This document shows positions 41,192-50,243 of a stretch of 64,000 nucleotides of DNA, piece by piece. The translations under genes and the position numbers were made by a program. The notes beneath the pieces were generated by a model. The model was not told the origin of the DNA and searched no databases. It was given only the letters and a program-made list of their open reading frames with translations. Within the stretch, counting starts at the first letter, position 1, and each line of letters begins with the position of its first letter. The stretch is from NCBI GenBank assembly GCA_020639235.1, contig JACKHC010000001.1, positions 2,480,001 through 2,544,000 on the forward strand, read 5' to 3'. Source of the DNA: Phycisphaeraceae bacterium (GTDB lineage Bacteria; Planctomycetota; Phycisphaerae; Phycisphaerales; UBA1924).

Positions 41192-41880
41192 GCACGACGA
41201 TCGATCACGCCAAGAGCATCGCGGACTTCTTCAAGCGTCTCCCCTCGATCGAGGTCCCGGAGGATGTCGAGCCGCTGGAGGCGACGAATGAACTGGTGTT
41301 CTCGTTCCTGCTGTGGGAGTCCACGACGCAGCGGGCGCGGCCGGCGATGCAGCGCGTCGCCTCGACATTCGTCGACCTGAACGAGCTTCGTGCTTCGCGC
41401 ATCGAGGACATCGTCGAGGTGCTCGGCAAGACGTACCCGCGCGGCGAGGAGCGGGCGATGCGGCTGAAGGCGTCGCTCCACGAGATTTTCTCGAAGGAGC
41501 ACGAGGTGTCGCTGGCCAAGGCCTCCTCGCTCGGCAAGCGCGACGCCCGGAAGTACCTGGACAATCTGCCGGGGATGGTGCCGTTCGTGGCGGGGCGGGT
41601 GGTTCTGCTGTCGATGGGCGGGCACGCCTTCCCGCTGGAGGATCGGTCGCTCGCGATGCTGATCGAGCACGGTGTGCTCGAGCCCGACATGGATCTCCCC
41701 AAGGCGGTGGGGATTCTCGAGCGTCACATTATGGCCGACCAGGCGCTGAAACAGTACCTGTCGTTCCAGGCGTGGGTCGAGATGGGCGGGGAAGCGCCGA
41801 AGAAGCCCGCGCGGTCCGCCGCTCGCGGGACGAAGACGGCCACGCGGTCCCGCCCGACGAAATCCGCCAAATCCAAGTGA
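41188..41880 (+). CDS. Endonuclease III-like HhH protein, probably catalytically altered
   Basis: 230 residues from a TTG that overlaps the rbfA stop. ELVFSFLLWESTTQRARPAM and LPGMVPFVAGRVVLLSMGGHAFPLEDRSLAMLI fall where EndoIII-family proteins have the first helices, the helix-hairpin-helix and the catalytic Asp. The hairpin reads LPGMVPFVA instead of LPGVGxKTA, so the catalytic Lys is missing; only the Asp (LEDRS) may be kept. There is no iron-sulfur Cys cluster. A basic Lys/Arg/Ala/Ser tail (about 200-230) could bind nucleic acid. Its place in a ribosome-biogenesis operon suggests an RNA or structural role, which is an inference. Confidence 0.6.
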   Translation: MSTTIDHAKSIADFFKRLPSIEVPEDVEPLEATNELVFSFLLWESTTQRARPAMQRVASTFVDLNELRASRIEDIVEVLGKTYPRGEERAMRLKASLHEIFSKEHEVSLAKASSLGKRDARKYLDNLPGMVPFVAGRVVLLSMGGHAFPLEDRSLAMLIEHGVLEPDMDLPKAVGILERHIMADQALKQYLSFQAWVEMGGEAPKKPARSAARGTKTATRSRPTKSAKSK

Positions 41881-41888
41881 TGCGCGAC

Positions 41889-41894
41889 TACCAT
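41889..41894 (+). promoter_or_regulatory. Possible -10 for leaderless TPR gene
   Basis: TACCAT ends 8 nt before ATG 41903; no ribosome binding site. Confidence 0.35.
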
Positions 41895-41902
41895 GGTGCG
41901 TG

Positions 41903-44900
41903 ATGATCCCACGCGCTTCTGTCGTCTACTTTGCCGTCTTGGCCGCAGCGTGCTTCGGGTCCGCGTGGGCCCGCCCGGATGTTGCGCCGCCGGAGTCGAT
42001 CGCTGATCGGCTTTCCTCGCCGGCACCGGTGCGCCCGGATGCGGGGGCGTCATTGGATGACGCCATCGACACGGTGCTCCCTCCCGAGAGCGGCGCCCCT
42101 TCGGCTCCTCATCAGCGTGCGCCGAACCCGCGGGCGGTGATGAAGTACGCCTCGGCGTATGCGCGGTTTCTCGACGGCAATCTCGCGGGCGCGAAGTCCG
42201 ACGCGATGGAGTCCCTGATGGTCGACGGCATGTCGATCGAGCCGATGCTGCTTCTCGGGCGCATCGAGACCGACCTGGGGAGGCCTCTGAGCGCACGGTT
42301 CTATTACGAACATGCATTAGAACTCGATCCGACGAATCAGCAGGTGGCGCTGGCGCTGAGCGCCGACTCATTGACGCTCGGCAACACCAACGAAGCGCTG
42401 GAACGCGTCGCTCCGATCCTTCGAGACGCGGAAGCGCCGGAGTGGATGCGATCGATCGTGATGGATCGCGCGGCGCGGTCGCTGTCGGACCTGGGGTATC
42501 TGGATGCCGCGATCGAGGCGGCGCGTCGCGTCACGCCGCCGGCTGGCGCGGTGCCGGACTGGGGGCGTGATTATGTGATCGATGCGCTGCGCTCGCGCGG
42601 GCCGCTGCTTGTGACGCTCGGCGACCGCGCGCTGGACACGGGCGACTCGGCGCTGGCGCTCGCGCTCTATGACGAGGCGCAGCAGGTCGCGGGCGGGGCT
42701 CTGCCCCTGCTTGATACGCACCGGGTGTACGCGATGGTTGTTGGCGGCCGCCTGGAGGAGGCCAATGCGCTGGTGATTCGGCGCATCGAGGCGACTCGGG
42801 CCGCCGATCTGGAGACGCGGGCGCTGGTTCGGTATCTCGTTGCCAACGGAGGATCGCGCGAGCAACTGAGCGCCGCGATCGGGGCGATCGGGCGCGCCGC
42901 GGAGCGGAGCCAGCGGGCGCTGGGCGCTTCGCTCCGGAGGTTGGCCGCGGCCACGATGGAGCCGGCGCAGGGGATCGAAGCGCTGCGACGGGAGTTGAGT
43001 GCGCACCCGACGGACAGCGCATCGGGCGCCGAACTGCTGCGGATGATCGCCGGGAATGAGAGCGCCGACAGCGCGTGGCGGGAGGCGGTGGCGATGGTCG
43101 CTTCCGATCCGTGGCAGGGCGAGTCGGTCGCGGAGTCGCTCATCTCGGCGATCGGAGATGCGAACGAGTCGGCGCGTCTCAGCACGGACGACTCAAGGCC
43201 CGCGGCGTCGCTGCTGGCGGGGTTGGTGCAGTGGCGATTGGGGCGCGAGAGGAATGCAAATCGATTGCTTGAGGCCTGCGCGGTTGATCCCGCGCTGGAC
43301 GGGGCGGCGATCGCGCCGGCGGCGCGGCTCAAGTTCATGCTGGGGCGGCTCGATCAGGCGATGGGGATCATCGAGTCGGTGGATCCGTCATCGGATGAGG
43401 GCGTGCGTCGCGGCGTGGCCGAGGCGTATTCGGCGCTGACGCTCTCTGACCTTGCGATGGAGACGCTCGCGCCGGCGATCGCAGAGCGTGCGGATGCGCG
43501 GACGCTGTACATGGCCGGGTGTCTGCATCGGGAGCGGGGTGAGTTCAAGGATGCGGCGGACTGTTTCGAGAGCGCGTGGCGGGCGGACCCGTTCATGCAT
43601 CGGGCGGTCGCGGCGCTGCTGCGCCTCATCGGGCCGGGCGGCGAGGTGCTGGATGAGTCGCGCGCGGCGATGATCGTCAAGGAGATTCGGCGCACCGATC
43701 CGACGAGCCCGGTGATGGGCTGGCTGGGCGTGCAGGCGCAGCTGGCGAGCGATCAGCCGGAACTGGCGATGCGCGATCTGCGGTTCCTGCTCGAGGAGCA
43801 TCCCGGGGAGGAGGCGTTCCTAGGCGCGCTCACGGATGTGATGATCGCCAGCGGTCAGGGGGGCGAGGCGGTGCGGTGGCTGGAGCACCAGATCGAGTTG
43901 CAGCCGGGCAGTTCGGAGGCGCACCTGGCGCTGGCGCGGGCGCGGGTGTCTGTGGGGTCTTTCGATCGCGCGGCCGATGCGCTGGAGGATTGGCTCAAGC
44001 GCTTCCCGGGCGATTACGCGGCATCGGAACTCCTGGAGCGCGTGTACAGAGACAATCTCTCGCTCCGTCTGACTTCGGAGGAGATCGCCGAGCGTCGGCT
44101 GGCGCGGATGCCGCGGACCGTGGACACGGTGCTCGAGGACCTGGCGCTGCGTGTGAGCAAGAAGCGGCTCGATGAGATTCCGGCGGTGCTCGACGAGCTG
44201 CGCGCCCTTTCGCCCGAGCCGTCGCGCGAGGTGGCGATGCGGCTGAAGGAAGTCGCGGAGGAGCTGATGCTCCGGTCCTCGCTGAGCGATGCGCAGATTC
44301 GCCAGGCGATCGACATCCTCGACATGATCCGGAGGGACTTCGCGGTTGGTTCATCGCCCGAACTACTGGGGCTGGAGCTGACGCTCGCGGCGCGGACCGA
44401 GACCTCGCTCGAGTCGCTGCTGGAACACGCCGACCGCGCCGAGCAATCGAACATCCTGCCGCCCGGCGAGGCGACGGTTCGGCTTGCGGACGCGATCCGG
44501 GAGCCGGGGCGGCCGATGCAGTCGCGCCGGGAGATGGGCGACCGGCGAGAACTCGCGCTCAGATTGCTCCGCACGGCGGCGCTGCGTGAGTCCTCGCCCT
44601 TGCGCATCAACAGCGAGTGGATGTACCGCTCGATGGACGCGGGCGACTTCGAGTCGATGGGCGATGCGCTGGAGCACTTCGGAAGGGAGGGTCTGCTCCC
44701 GGCGGCGCTGGACCAACTGGCGGCGTCGGGGCGTGCCGCGCCGTTCGGGTCGGACTGGACGACCGTTATGCGCTGGACCGCTTCGGCGATGGGGCAGATC
44801 GGGCGTGAGGAGGCGCAGGATGTGGCGTACGAGGGCATCTTGCACTTCGACCCGACGGACGCCAGCGCGTGCAACGACCTCGGGTATCGCTTGTTGGAAC

Positions 44901-45433
44901 GAGGTGAGCAGACTCCGCGCGCGATCGCGCTCATTGAGACGGCGTACCGCCAGAACCCGGACGATGCGCCGACGGTGGACTCGATGGGTTGGGCGCGGTA
45001 CGTGCAGGGGCGGATGTCGGACGGGGTTGATCCGGAAACGGGCGCGGTGGTGCCCGGGGCGATCACGCTGCTCAAGCGTTCGATCGAGTTGATCGGCGAC
45101 GGCATCGACGAGAACGATGTCTTCAACCGGATCATCACGAACGACCACCTGGGGGATGCGTACTGGGCGATCGGGGATCGTGAGTCCGCGGTCACGCGAT
45201 GGGACAACGCGGCGCGGCTGGCGGAGAAGCTGATCGAGACGCTCAACACGCAGGACCTGGACCTGGCGGGGCTGGAACTGCGGGCGATCGTCGAGGCGAG
45301 CCGGGAGAAGGTTCGTGCCGCGGGCGCCGGCGAGGAGCCGGCGGTTGCGCCGGTCGTCGGAGATGTCGGCGATCCTGCTACCATCACGCCCCCGAACACC
45401 GACACCGGAGAGCACGCCAGTGGCAGGTCATAG
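41903..45433 (+). CDS. Very long secreted TPR-repeat protein
   Basis: 1176 residues. A signal peptide (ASVVYFAVLAAACFGSAWA) is followed by a Pro/Ser-rich linker and, from about residue 75 to the end, many TPR-like helical pairs, for example LGRIETDLGRPLSARFYYEHALELDPTN, HRERGEFKDAADCFESAWRADP and ARVSVGSFDRAADALEDWLKRFP. The last region (NDLGYRLLERGEQTPRAIALIETAYRQNPDDAPTVDSMGWARY) is the best conserved. Such proteins act as periplasmic scaffolds; the partner is unknown. The 3' end overlaps yebC by 14 nt. Confidence 0.75.
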   Translation: MIPRASVVYFAVLAAACFGSAWARPDVAPPESIADRLSSPAPVRPDAGASLDDAIDTVLPPESGAPSAPHQRAPNPRAVMKYASAYARFLDGNLAGAKSDAMESLMVDGMSIEPMLLLGRIETDLGRPLSARFYYEHALELDPTNQQVALALSADSLTLGNTNEALERVAPILRDAEAPEWMRSIVMDRAARSLSDLGYLDAAIEAARRVTPPAGAVPDWGRDYVIDALRSRGPLLVTLGDRALDTGDSALALALYDEAQQVAGGALPLLDTHRVYAMVVGGRLEEANALVIRRIEATRAADLETRALVRYLVANGGSREQLSAAIGAIGRAAERSQRALGASLRRLAAATMEPAQGIEALRRELSAHPTDSASGAELLRMIAGNESADSAWREAVAMVASDPWQGESVAESLISAIGDANESARLSTDDSRPAASLLAGLVQWRLGRERNANRLLEACAVDPALDGAAIAPAARLKFMLGRLDQAMGIIESVDPSSDEGVRRGVAEAYSALTLSDLAMETLAPAIAERADARTLYMAGCLHRERGEFKDAADCFESAWRADPFMHRAVAALLRLIGPGGEVLDESRAAMIVKEIRRTDPTSPVMGWLGVQAQLASDQPELAMRDLRFLLEEHPGEEAFLGALTDVMIASGQGGEAVRWLEHQIELQPGSSEAHLALARARVSVGSFDRAADALEDWLKRFPGDYAASELLERVYRDNLSLRLTSEEIAERRLARMPRTVDTVLEDLALRVSKKRLDEIPAVLDELRALSPEPSREVAMRLKEVAEELMLRSSLSDAQIRQAIDILDMIRRDFAVGSSPELLGLELTLAARTETSLESLLEHADRAEQSNILPPGEATVRLADAIREPGRPMQSRREMGDRRELALRLLRTAALRESSPLRINSEWMYRSMDAGDFESMGDALEHFGREGLLPAALDQLAASGRAAPFGSDWTTVMRWTASAMGQIGREEAQDVAYEGILHFDPTDASACNDLGYRLLERGEQTPRAIALIETAYRQNPDDAPTVDSMGWARYVQGRMSDGVDPETGAVVPGAITLLKRSIELIGDGIDENDVFNRIITNDHLGDAYWAIGDRESAVTRWDNAARLAEKLIETLNTQDLDLAGLELRAIVEASREKVRAAGAGEEPAVAPVVGDVGDPATITPPNTDTGEHASGRS

Positions 45434-46169
45434 CAAGTGGGCGAACATCAAGCACCGCAAGGCGAAGGTCGATGCCAAGCGCGGCAAACTGTGGAGCAAG
45501 TGCTCGCGCGCCATCATTGTTGCGGCGAAGAACGGCGGCCCCGACCCGGCGGCGAACCTGACGCTGCGCTACGCGATCGATGAGGCGCGTGCGGCGAATA
45601 TGCCCAAGGACACGATCGAGCGCGCCATCAAGAAGGGCGCGGGCGAGGGCGCGGGGGAGTCCTACGAGAGCATCCGGTACGAGGGGTACGGGCCCAGCGG
45701 CGTGGCGGTGATCGTGGAGTGCCTTTCGGACAATCGCAACCGCACCGCGGGCGAGATCCGGATGATCTTCTCGAAGCACGGCGGCAACCTCGGGGCGGTC
45801 GGGTGCGTCGGGTACATGTTCGAGTCCAAAGGGCTGATCCTCATCGATGACGGCGCGGTCTCCGAGGACAAGATCATGGACCTGGCGATCAGCGCGGGCG
45901 CGGAGGATGTGGCGCACGAGGACGGGGTGTGGGCCGTGCGCACGGCGCCCGAGGATTTCCTGAGCGTGAAGGGCGCGATCGAGGAGGCGGGTATCGAGAT
46001 GGTGTCGTCCGAGGTGACGATGGAGTCCGAGACGATGGCGGAACTCGCGGGCGAGGATGTCGCCAAGACGGTCCGGCTCATCGATGCGCTCGAGGACAAC
46101 GACGATGTGCAGAAGGTCTACACCAACATGGACGCTTCTGAGGCGGACCTCGACGCGGCGATGGCGTAG
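45420..46169 (+). CDS. yebC: YebC/PmpR-family protein
   Basis: 249 residues from GTG 45420, inside the end of the TPR gene. AGHSKWANIKHRKAKVDAKRGKLWSK is the family N-terminus; the three-domain length is normal. YebC proteins were described as transcriptional regulators and more recently as factors that relieve ribosome stalling on proline runs. GGAG lies 9-10 nt before the GTG. It ends 6 nt from the convergent zincin gene. Confidence 0.96.
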   Translation: MAGHSKWANIKHRKAKVDAKRGKLWSKCSRAIIVAAKNGGPDPAANLTLRYAIDEARAANMPKDTIERAIKKGAGEGAGESYESIRYEGYGPSGVAVIVECLSDNRNRTAGEIRMIFSKHGGNLGAVGCVGYMFESKGLILIDDGAVSEDKIMDLAISAGAEDVAHEDGVWAVRTAPEDFLSVKGAIEEAGIEMVSSEVTMESETMAELAGEDVAKTVRLIDALEDNDDVQKVYTNMDASEADLDAAMA

Positions 46170-46175
46170 CGCCGA

Positions 46176-46613
46176 TCAGTCGTACCCGAGATCGTAGAGA
46201 TCATCCTCATCGAGCCCGAAGTGGTGCCCGATCTCGTGGAGGATGGTGATGCGGATCTCCTCGGCGATGGCGTCCAGATCATCCCACCCTCCCGCCCCCC
46301 CTGCTCCCTCCGCTGTCGCGATGATGCCGCGCCTGAAGATCTGAATCTGATCCGGGAGGTCGGCGGATGACTCGACGGAGCGTTCGGTGAGCGCGATGCC
46401 GGTGTGCAGGCCGCAGAGTTCGTCGGGGAGCGTTGCGAGCAGTTCTTGCACATCCTCGCCCGACTCGGCGGCGAGTGTTCGGATGAGTTGCTCATCGGGT
46501 TGATCGTCAACGATGAGGGGGATTTCCTCGAGCAGATCGATGACGCGATCGGGCATCGCGTCGAGGACTTCTTCGAGGATGGCGTCGAATCGTTCTCGTT
46601 CGGCGGGGGTCAT
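46176..46613 (-). CDS. Zincin-family metallopeptidase (MMP-like, PF06262 type)
   Basis: 145 residues. RFDAILEEVLDAMPDRVIDLLEEIPLIVDDQP and the C-terminal ITILHEIGHHFGLDEDDLYDLGY carry the HExxHxxGxxE-type zinc site (HEIGHHFGLDE) of this small family. Substrates are unknown. A loop of Gly/Ala (EGAGGAGGWDD) precedes the zinc site. GGAG lies 6 nt before the ATG. Confidence 0.93.
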   Translation of the reverse strand: MTPAERERFDAILEEVLDAMPDRVIDLLEEIPLIVDDQPDEQLIRTLAAESGEDVQELLATLPDELCGLHTGIALTERSVESSADLPDQIQIFRRGIIATAEGAGGAGGWDDLDAIAEEIRITILHEIGHHFGLDEDDLYDLGYD

Positions 46614-46685
46614 GGCCGCTCCGATCAGGGTCGCCTAGCATAGTGATCCCGCCCGGCTTGGGCGCACAGATGACGGAGACGAGCG

Positions 46686-47324
46686 ATGGAACTTGCAGAG
46701 CGTATCGCGCAGTTTGAGAACATGGCGCAGGCCGACCCCGACAACGAGATGGCGCACTTCAGTCTGGGCGGCGCGTACGCGCAGGCGGAGCGTCACGCCG
46801 AGGCGGCCTCGTCGTACGAGAAGTGCACGCGCGCGAATCCGGACATGAGCAAGGCGTACCAACTGGCGGCGGAGCAGTACCTCAAGGCGAAGGACCCGGA
46901 CCGCGCGCTGTCGATGCTGGACCGCGGGTACCCGATCGCGGCGCGGCTGGGCGACCTGATGCCGAAGAACGCGATGGCGAAGTTGTACGAGCGTCTCGAT
47001 CGCAAGCCACCGGTGGTGAAGGACGCAGCCCCCGAGCCCGTTCACGCGGCGGGGACATTCGTCTGCACGAAGACCGGGCGGGCGGGGACCAAGTTGCCCA
47101 GGGCGCCCTTCAAGGGCGCGATCGGGAACTGGATTCACGAGAACATCTCGCAGCAGACCTGGAACGACTGGATCGCGCAGGGGACGAAGGTCATTAATGA
47201 ACTCCGCCTCGACCTCTCGCGCGACGAGGATGCGCAGACCTACGACCGGTACATGCACGAGTACCTCGGGCTCGACGAGCAGGCGATGGCGGACCTGGTC
47301 GAGGGAGACGATGACGATCGCTAG
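46686..47324 (+). CDS. Fusion of a TPR domain with a YggX-type Fe(2+)-trafficking domain
   Basis: 212 residues. The first 100 form about two TPR units (ADPDNEMAHFSLGGAYAQAERHAEAASSYEKCTRANP). After a Pro-rich linker the C-terminal 90 residues match YggX: FVCTKTGRAGTKLPRAPFKGAIG, IHENISQQTWNDWIAQGTKVINELRLDL, with the single early Cys of the family. YggX is normally a free protein of about 90 residues that protects iron-sulfur proteins from oxidants. The TPR domain may dock it to a partner. It ends in CTAG shared with the convergent gene. Confidence 0.85.
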   Translation: MELAERIAQFENMAQADPDNEMAHFSLGGAYAQAERHAEAASSYEKCTRANPDMSKAYQLAAEQYLKAKDPDRALSMLDRGYPIAARLGDLMPKNAMAKLYERLDRKPPVVKDAAPEPVHAAGTFVCTKTGRAGTKLPRAPFKGAIGNWIHENISQQTWNDWIAQGTKVINELRLDLSRDEDAQTYDRYMHEYLGLDEQAMADLVEGDDDDR

Positions 47325-47593
47325 CGCGCGGCCGAGAGTTTCGAGACGACCTCGGCGAGTTTCTTGATGTCGCGTGACTTGATGATCGACTCGATGATCT
47401 TCGGGTCGGTCTTGGTGTTGGCCAGCGCGGTCTGCGCGGACTTCCAGAGTTTCTCGGCTTTCTTGTCGTCGGTCGCGAGATACAGCTCGGAGACGATCTC
47501 GGCGAGTTTGGTGGACATGATCGTGTCGCGGTGCTCGTAGTAGCGGTTGACGATGCCGCGCTGGTGGCGGGAGAGGTCCTGGCCCTTGGCCAT
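47321..47593 (-). CDS. Small helical protein, unknown
   Basis: 90 residues, charged and predicted all-helical (DLSRHQRGIVNRYYEHRDTIMSTKLAEIVSELYLATDDKKAEKLW). CGGAG lies about 6 nt before the ATG. It shares the palindromic stop CTAG with the TPR-YggX gene. It lies 22 nt downstream of the DUF58 gene. No named family is recognised. Confidence 0.65.
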   Translation of the reverse strand: MAKGQDLSRHQRGIVNRYYEHRDTIMSTKLAEIVSELYLATDDKKAEKLWKSAQTALANTKTDPKIIESIIKSRDIKKLAEVVSKLSAAR

Positions 47594-47615
47594 GTGATGC
47601 TCCGGGGTTGCGTCG

Positions 47616-48632
47616 TCAGGCGAGCATGCCGCGCTGACGGAGGGTTTCCATGATGAGTCTGGAGATGTCGGCGTCTGATCGGACGAGCATGTGCGTCATG
47701 CCGCGTGCGGCGCAGAAGGACTCCAGATCGGCGCAGTAGTTTGCGAGGCGTTCTTTGTATCGTTTGACGAGGGGCGCGGTGATGGTGATCTCGGAGGCGT
47801 GCCCGGACTCGATATCGGTCATACGGAGGTCGCCGGAGACGCCCCGCTCGAGTTCGCGCTCGGGTTCGAGTTCCGACGGCGATAGCACCTGCATGCAGTA
47901 GACATCGTGCGCACCGCCGCCGCCCGCGGCGGAGAGATCGCGCAGGCCGCGCTCGTACCCGCCCTCGATGAGGAAGTCGCTCAGCACGACGACGACGCCC
48001 TTCCCGATGCCCGATCGTGCGATGAGGGAGAGCGCCGAGTTGAAGTCGCCGCCTCTGCCGGAGGCACCGCCTTCGGTGCCGTGCGTCTCGTCCTCCCAGA
48101 TCTCGCGGAGCATGAAGTCGGCGAGGGATCGCACGCGGTGGCGTCCGCGGGCGTCGGGGTGGATGCGCGGGTTCTCGACGCCGGGCCTCCCGAAGACGGT
48201 CATGCCGACGCGGTTCTGACGGACGAGGCCGATGTACCCGAGCGACATGGCGACGCGCGAAGCGAAGAGCAGCTTGTTCGGATCGCCCGTGTCCATGGAT
48301 GATGATGCGTCGACGACGATGTGCAGCGCGAGGTCCTCTTCCTCGACGAAGAGGCGGACGAAGAGCTTTCCGAGTCGCGCCACGATGTTCCAGTCGATGA
48401 ACCGGATGTCATCGCCCCGGACATACCCTCGGAAGTCGTGGAACTCGACGCCTCGGCCGCGCCTCTTGGAGCGGCGTTCGCCCTGCATTTTGCCGGGGAA
48501 CATCTTGCGAGTGTGGACATCCAACCGCTCGAGCCGCGCCACCAGTTCCGCGGGGAGCAGGTCGTCCATCGTTCGCGGGTTGGGGGCCTGTCGGGAGACG
48601 AGCATGGAGGGATCCGGGCGGATGGCCGACAA
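47616..48632 (-). CDS. DUF58 protein (MoxR-partner type, vWA-like)
   Basis: 338 residues from a TTG at 48632; ATG 48605 is an equally plausible start. The DUF58 block GRGVEFHDFRGYVRGDDIRFIDWNIVAR (about 58-85) is followed by a vWA-like fold with VVDASSSMD (MIDAS DxSxS; about 107-115). DUF58 proteins work with MoxR ATPases as chaperone-like pairs; no MoxR gene is within the window on this side. The 90-residue gene follows. Confidence 0.9.
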   Translation of the reverse strand: MSAIRPDPSMLVSRQAPNPRTMDDLLPAELVARLERLDVHTRKMFPGKMQGERRSKRRGRGVEFHDFRGYVRGDDIRFIDWNIVARLGKLFVRLFVEEEDLALHIVVDASSSMDTGDPNKLLFASRVAMSLGYIGLVRQNRVGMTVFGRPGVENPRIHPDARGRHRVRSLADFMLREIWEDETHGTEGGASGRGGDFNSALSLIARSGIGKGVVVVLSDFLIEGGYERGLRDLSAAGGGGAHDVYCMQVLSPSELEPERELERGVSGDLRMTDIESGHASEITITAPLVKRYKERLANYCADLESFCAARGMTHMLVRSDADISRLIMETLRQRGMLA

Positions 48633-48657
48633 AGGACGGTGAGGGAGCCGGGATGCG

Positions 48658-48663
48658 TATAGT
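48658..48663 (+). promoter_or_regulatory. Possible -10 of the coiled-coil gene
   Basis: TATAGT, 36 nt before ATG 48700; no clear -35. Confidence 0.3.
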
Positions 48664-48699
48664 AGCCCGGCGGTGAGCCGACTCGGGGAGTTGTGACCG

Positions 48700-49563
48700 A
48701 TGCAATCATGGAAAATCGTCGTAGTCGCTTGTCTGATCGTGCTCGGGTGTGTGGCGCCGGCGCTCGCTCAACCGGAGCAGACGCCCGCGGAGATGCGCAC
48801 GGAGATCGATCTCCTGCGCCAGCGCGTGGCGCAGCTCGAAGCGCAGCTGGAGGCGGCGGTGGCGCGCCACGAGCAACTCGCGCAGGAGAATGCCGCCCTC
48901 CGCAAGCAACTTGCGGAGCGGCCAGAGGCCGTCGAGGAGCCGGCGCGAACAGCGACGGGAGCGTCGCTCGAAGTGCCGACCGATCTGAGGTTGGAACTGG
49001 AAGTCACGCCCGAGACATGGTCGGCGTCACCGGATTCGCTTTTCAATGAACTCCGGCGCGACTACGACCGTGTGATGAAGGACATCGCCCGCGAGTCGCG
49101 GTCGGACCAGCAGCGGTACTACGCGCTGGTGGGCAAGTGGGTGCGCGAGGCCGAGCGCACGCACCGCGACGATGTGGTCTGGACGGTTCGCGTGACGCGG
49201 GTGCTAGAGCGCCCGGACCGAGCGGGCGATGTGACGGTGCAGGTTGTTAATCCGGAGACCGGGCGCGCCTGGGGCGACCCGTTCACGATGATGCTCCCGC
49301 GTTCGTTCCGCGAGCAACTGGAGGAGAGCCCGGATCGCCACTACTGGGAACTGGCGGGCACACTCACCGCGACCCCCAACCTCAACCGCGAGCGCGAAGC
49401 GCCGGGGTTCTTCCTGCACCCGCTGTTCATCGGTCCGTTCGCGGAGTTTGAGTATGAGTTTCGGACCCGCGAACTGAAGGCGGTTTCGCTCGATGAAGCG
49501 GCACCGCCGAGCGACGAGGGCGAGTCCGCCTCGGGCGACAAGGGCGAGCCGGCCGCGGCCTAA
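48700..49563 (+). CDS. Secreted coiled-coil protein, unknown
   Basis: 287 residues. The signal peptide (IVVVACLIVLGCVAPALA-Q) is followed by a coiled coil (about 30-75, EIDLLRQRVAQLEAQLEAAVARHEQLAQENAALRKQL compacted as heptads) and a globular domain of about 170 residues (TWSASPDSLFNELRRDYDRVMKD ... DRHYWELAGTLTATPNLN). The tail is acidic. The stop (TAA) overlaps that of the convergent 3D gene (CTAA). No family is recognised. Confidence 0.6.
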   Translation: MQSWKIVVVACLIVLGCVAPALAQPEQTPAEMRTEIDLLRQRVAQLEAQLEAAVARHEQLAQENAALRKQLAERPEAVEEPARTATGASLEVPTDLRLELEVTPETWSASPDSLFNELRRDYDRVMKDIARESRSDQQRYYALVGKWVREAERTHRDDVVWTVRVTRVLERPDRAGDVTVQVVNPETGRAWGDPFTMMLPRSFREQLEESPDRHYWELAGTLTATPNLNREREAPGFFLHPLFIGPFAEFEYEFRTRELKAVSLDEAAPPSDEGESASGDKGEPAAA

Positions 49564-50243
49564 TGTGCGGCGTCGTCGGCGTATTCCCACACCGTCACGG
49601 GCAGGCGCTGCACGCCCCACGAGAGCGCGATCTCGTGCGTCGGGTAGAGCACATCGAGACGCGTGCCCTTGATCTTGCCGCCTCGGTCGAGCACCGGCAC
49701 GACCATATCGCCCGCGTATCCGGGCACGGTTACGAGCGAGCCGATGGGCAGAACCTTGGAGTCGGCGGCGACCAGGCACCCGCCGTTGGTCCAGACGGAT
49801 TTCATGCTCGCGGTGCGACCGTCGGCGAACTCGCCGCACGACCGGGCGTCGGGTGAATACGCGGTGACAGTCATCCACATGCGCCTGACGGGGCGGATGG
49901 GGCGGCCGTCGAAGTAGCGAACCGAAGCGTCGTTCGTTGTTGTGCTGGGAGTGTCTGCCGACTCGGGCGAGGATTCGGTGGCGGACCCGTTATCGAGGTA
50001 TTCGCGGAGGACTCGCCAGGGGTCGGTCTGCTCGGCGCTGAGGGCTTGAGTCGGCTGCGCGATCGGTTCTGACGGTTGTGTGCCGGAACGCTCGATGGCG
50101 GCGAGAACCGGCGCACCCGAGAACCGCTTGGTCGCCACGGCGCTGGATATAACGACCAGCGCTAACGCCGCGAACACCGCGCGATCGACCAGCGCGGAGC
50201 GTGCGGCCTTGATCGCCAACTGGCTCTGGTTCGGCTCCGCCAT
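49560..50243 (-). CDS. 3D (Asp-Asp-Asp) domain protein, peptidoglycan-acting type
   Basis: 227 residues from ATG 50243; the frame extends upstream in a shadow. A membrane helix near residues 22-40 anchors it. The C-terminal 3D domain has VTAYSPDARSCGEFADG, GGCLVAADSKVLPIGSLVTVPGY and PVLDRGGKIKGTRLDVLYP, with its three key Asp (AADS, LDRGG, RLDV). The fold occurs in MltA-type lytic transglycosylases and Gram-positive Sps/YabE proteins. The visible peptidoglycan link is consistent with uppS in the window and a cell wall in Phycisphaerae. Confidence 0.87.
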   Translation of the reverse strand: MAEPNQSQLAIKAARSALVDRAVFAALALVVISSAVATKRFSGAPVLAAIERSGTQPSEPIAQPTQALSAEQTDPWRVLREYLDNGSATESSPESADTPSTTTNDASVRYFDGRPIRPVRRMWMTVTAYSPDARSCGEFADGRTASMKSVWTNGGCLVAADSKVLPIGSLVTVPGYAGDMVVPVLDRGGKIKGTRLDVLYPTHEIALSWGVQRLPVTVWEYADDAAH

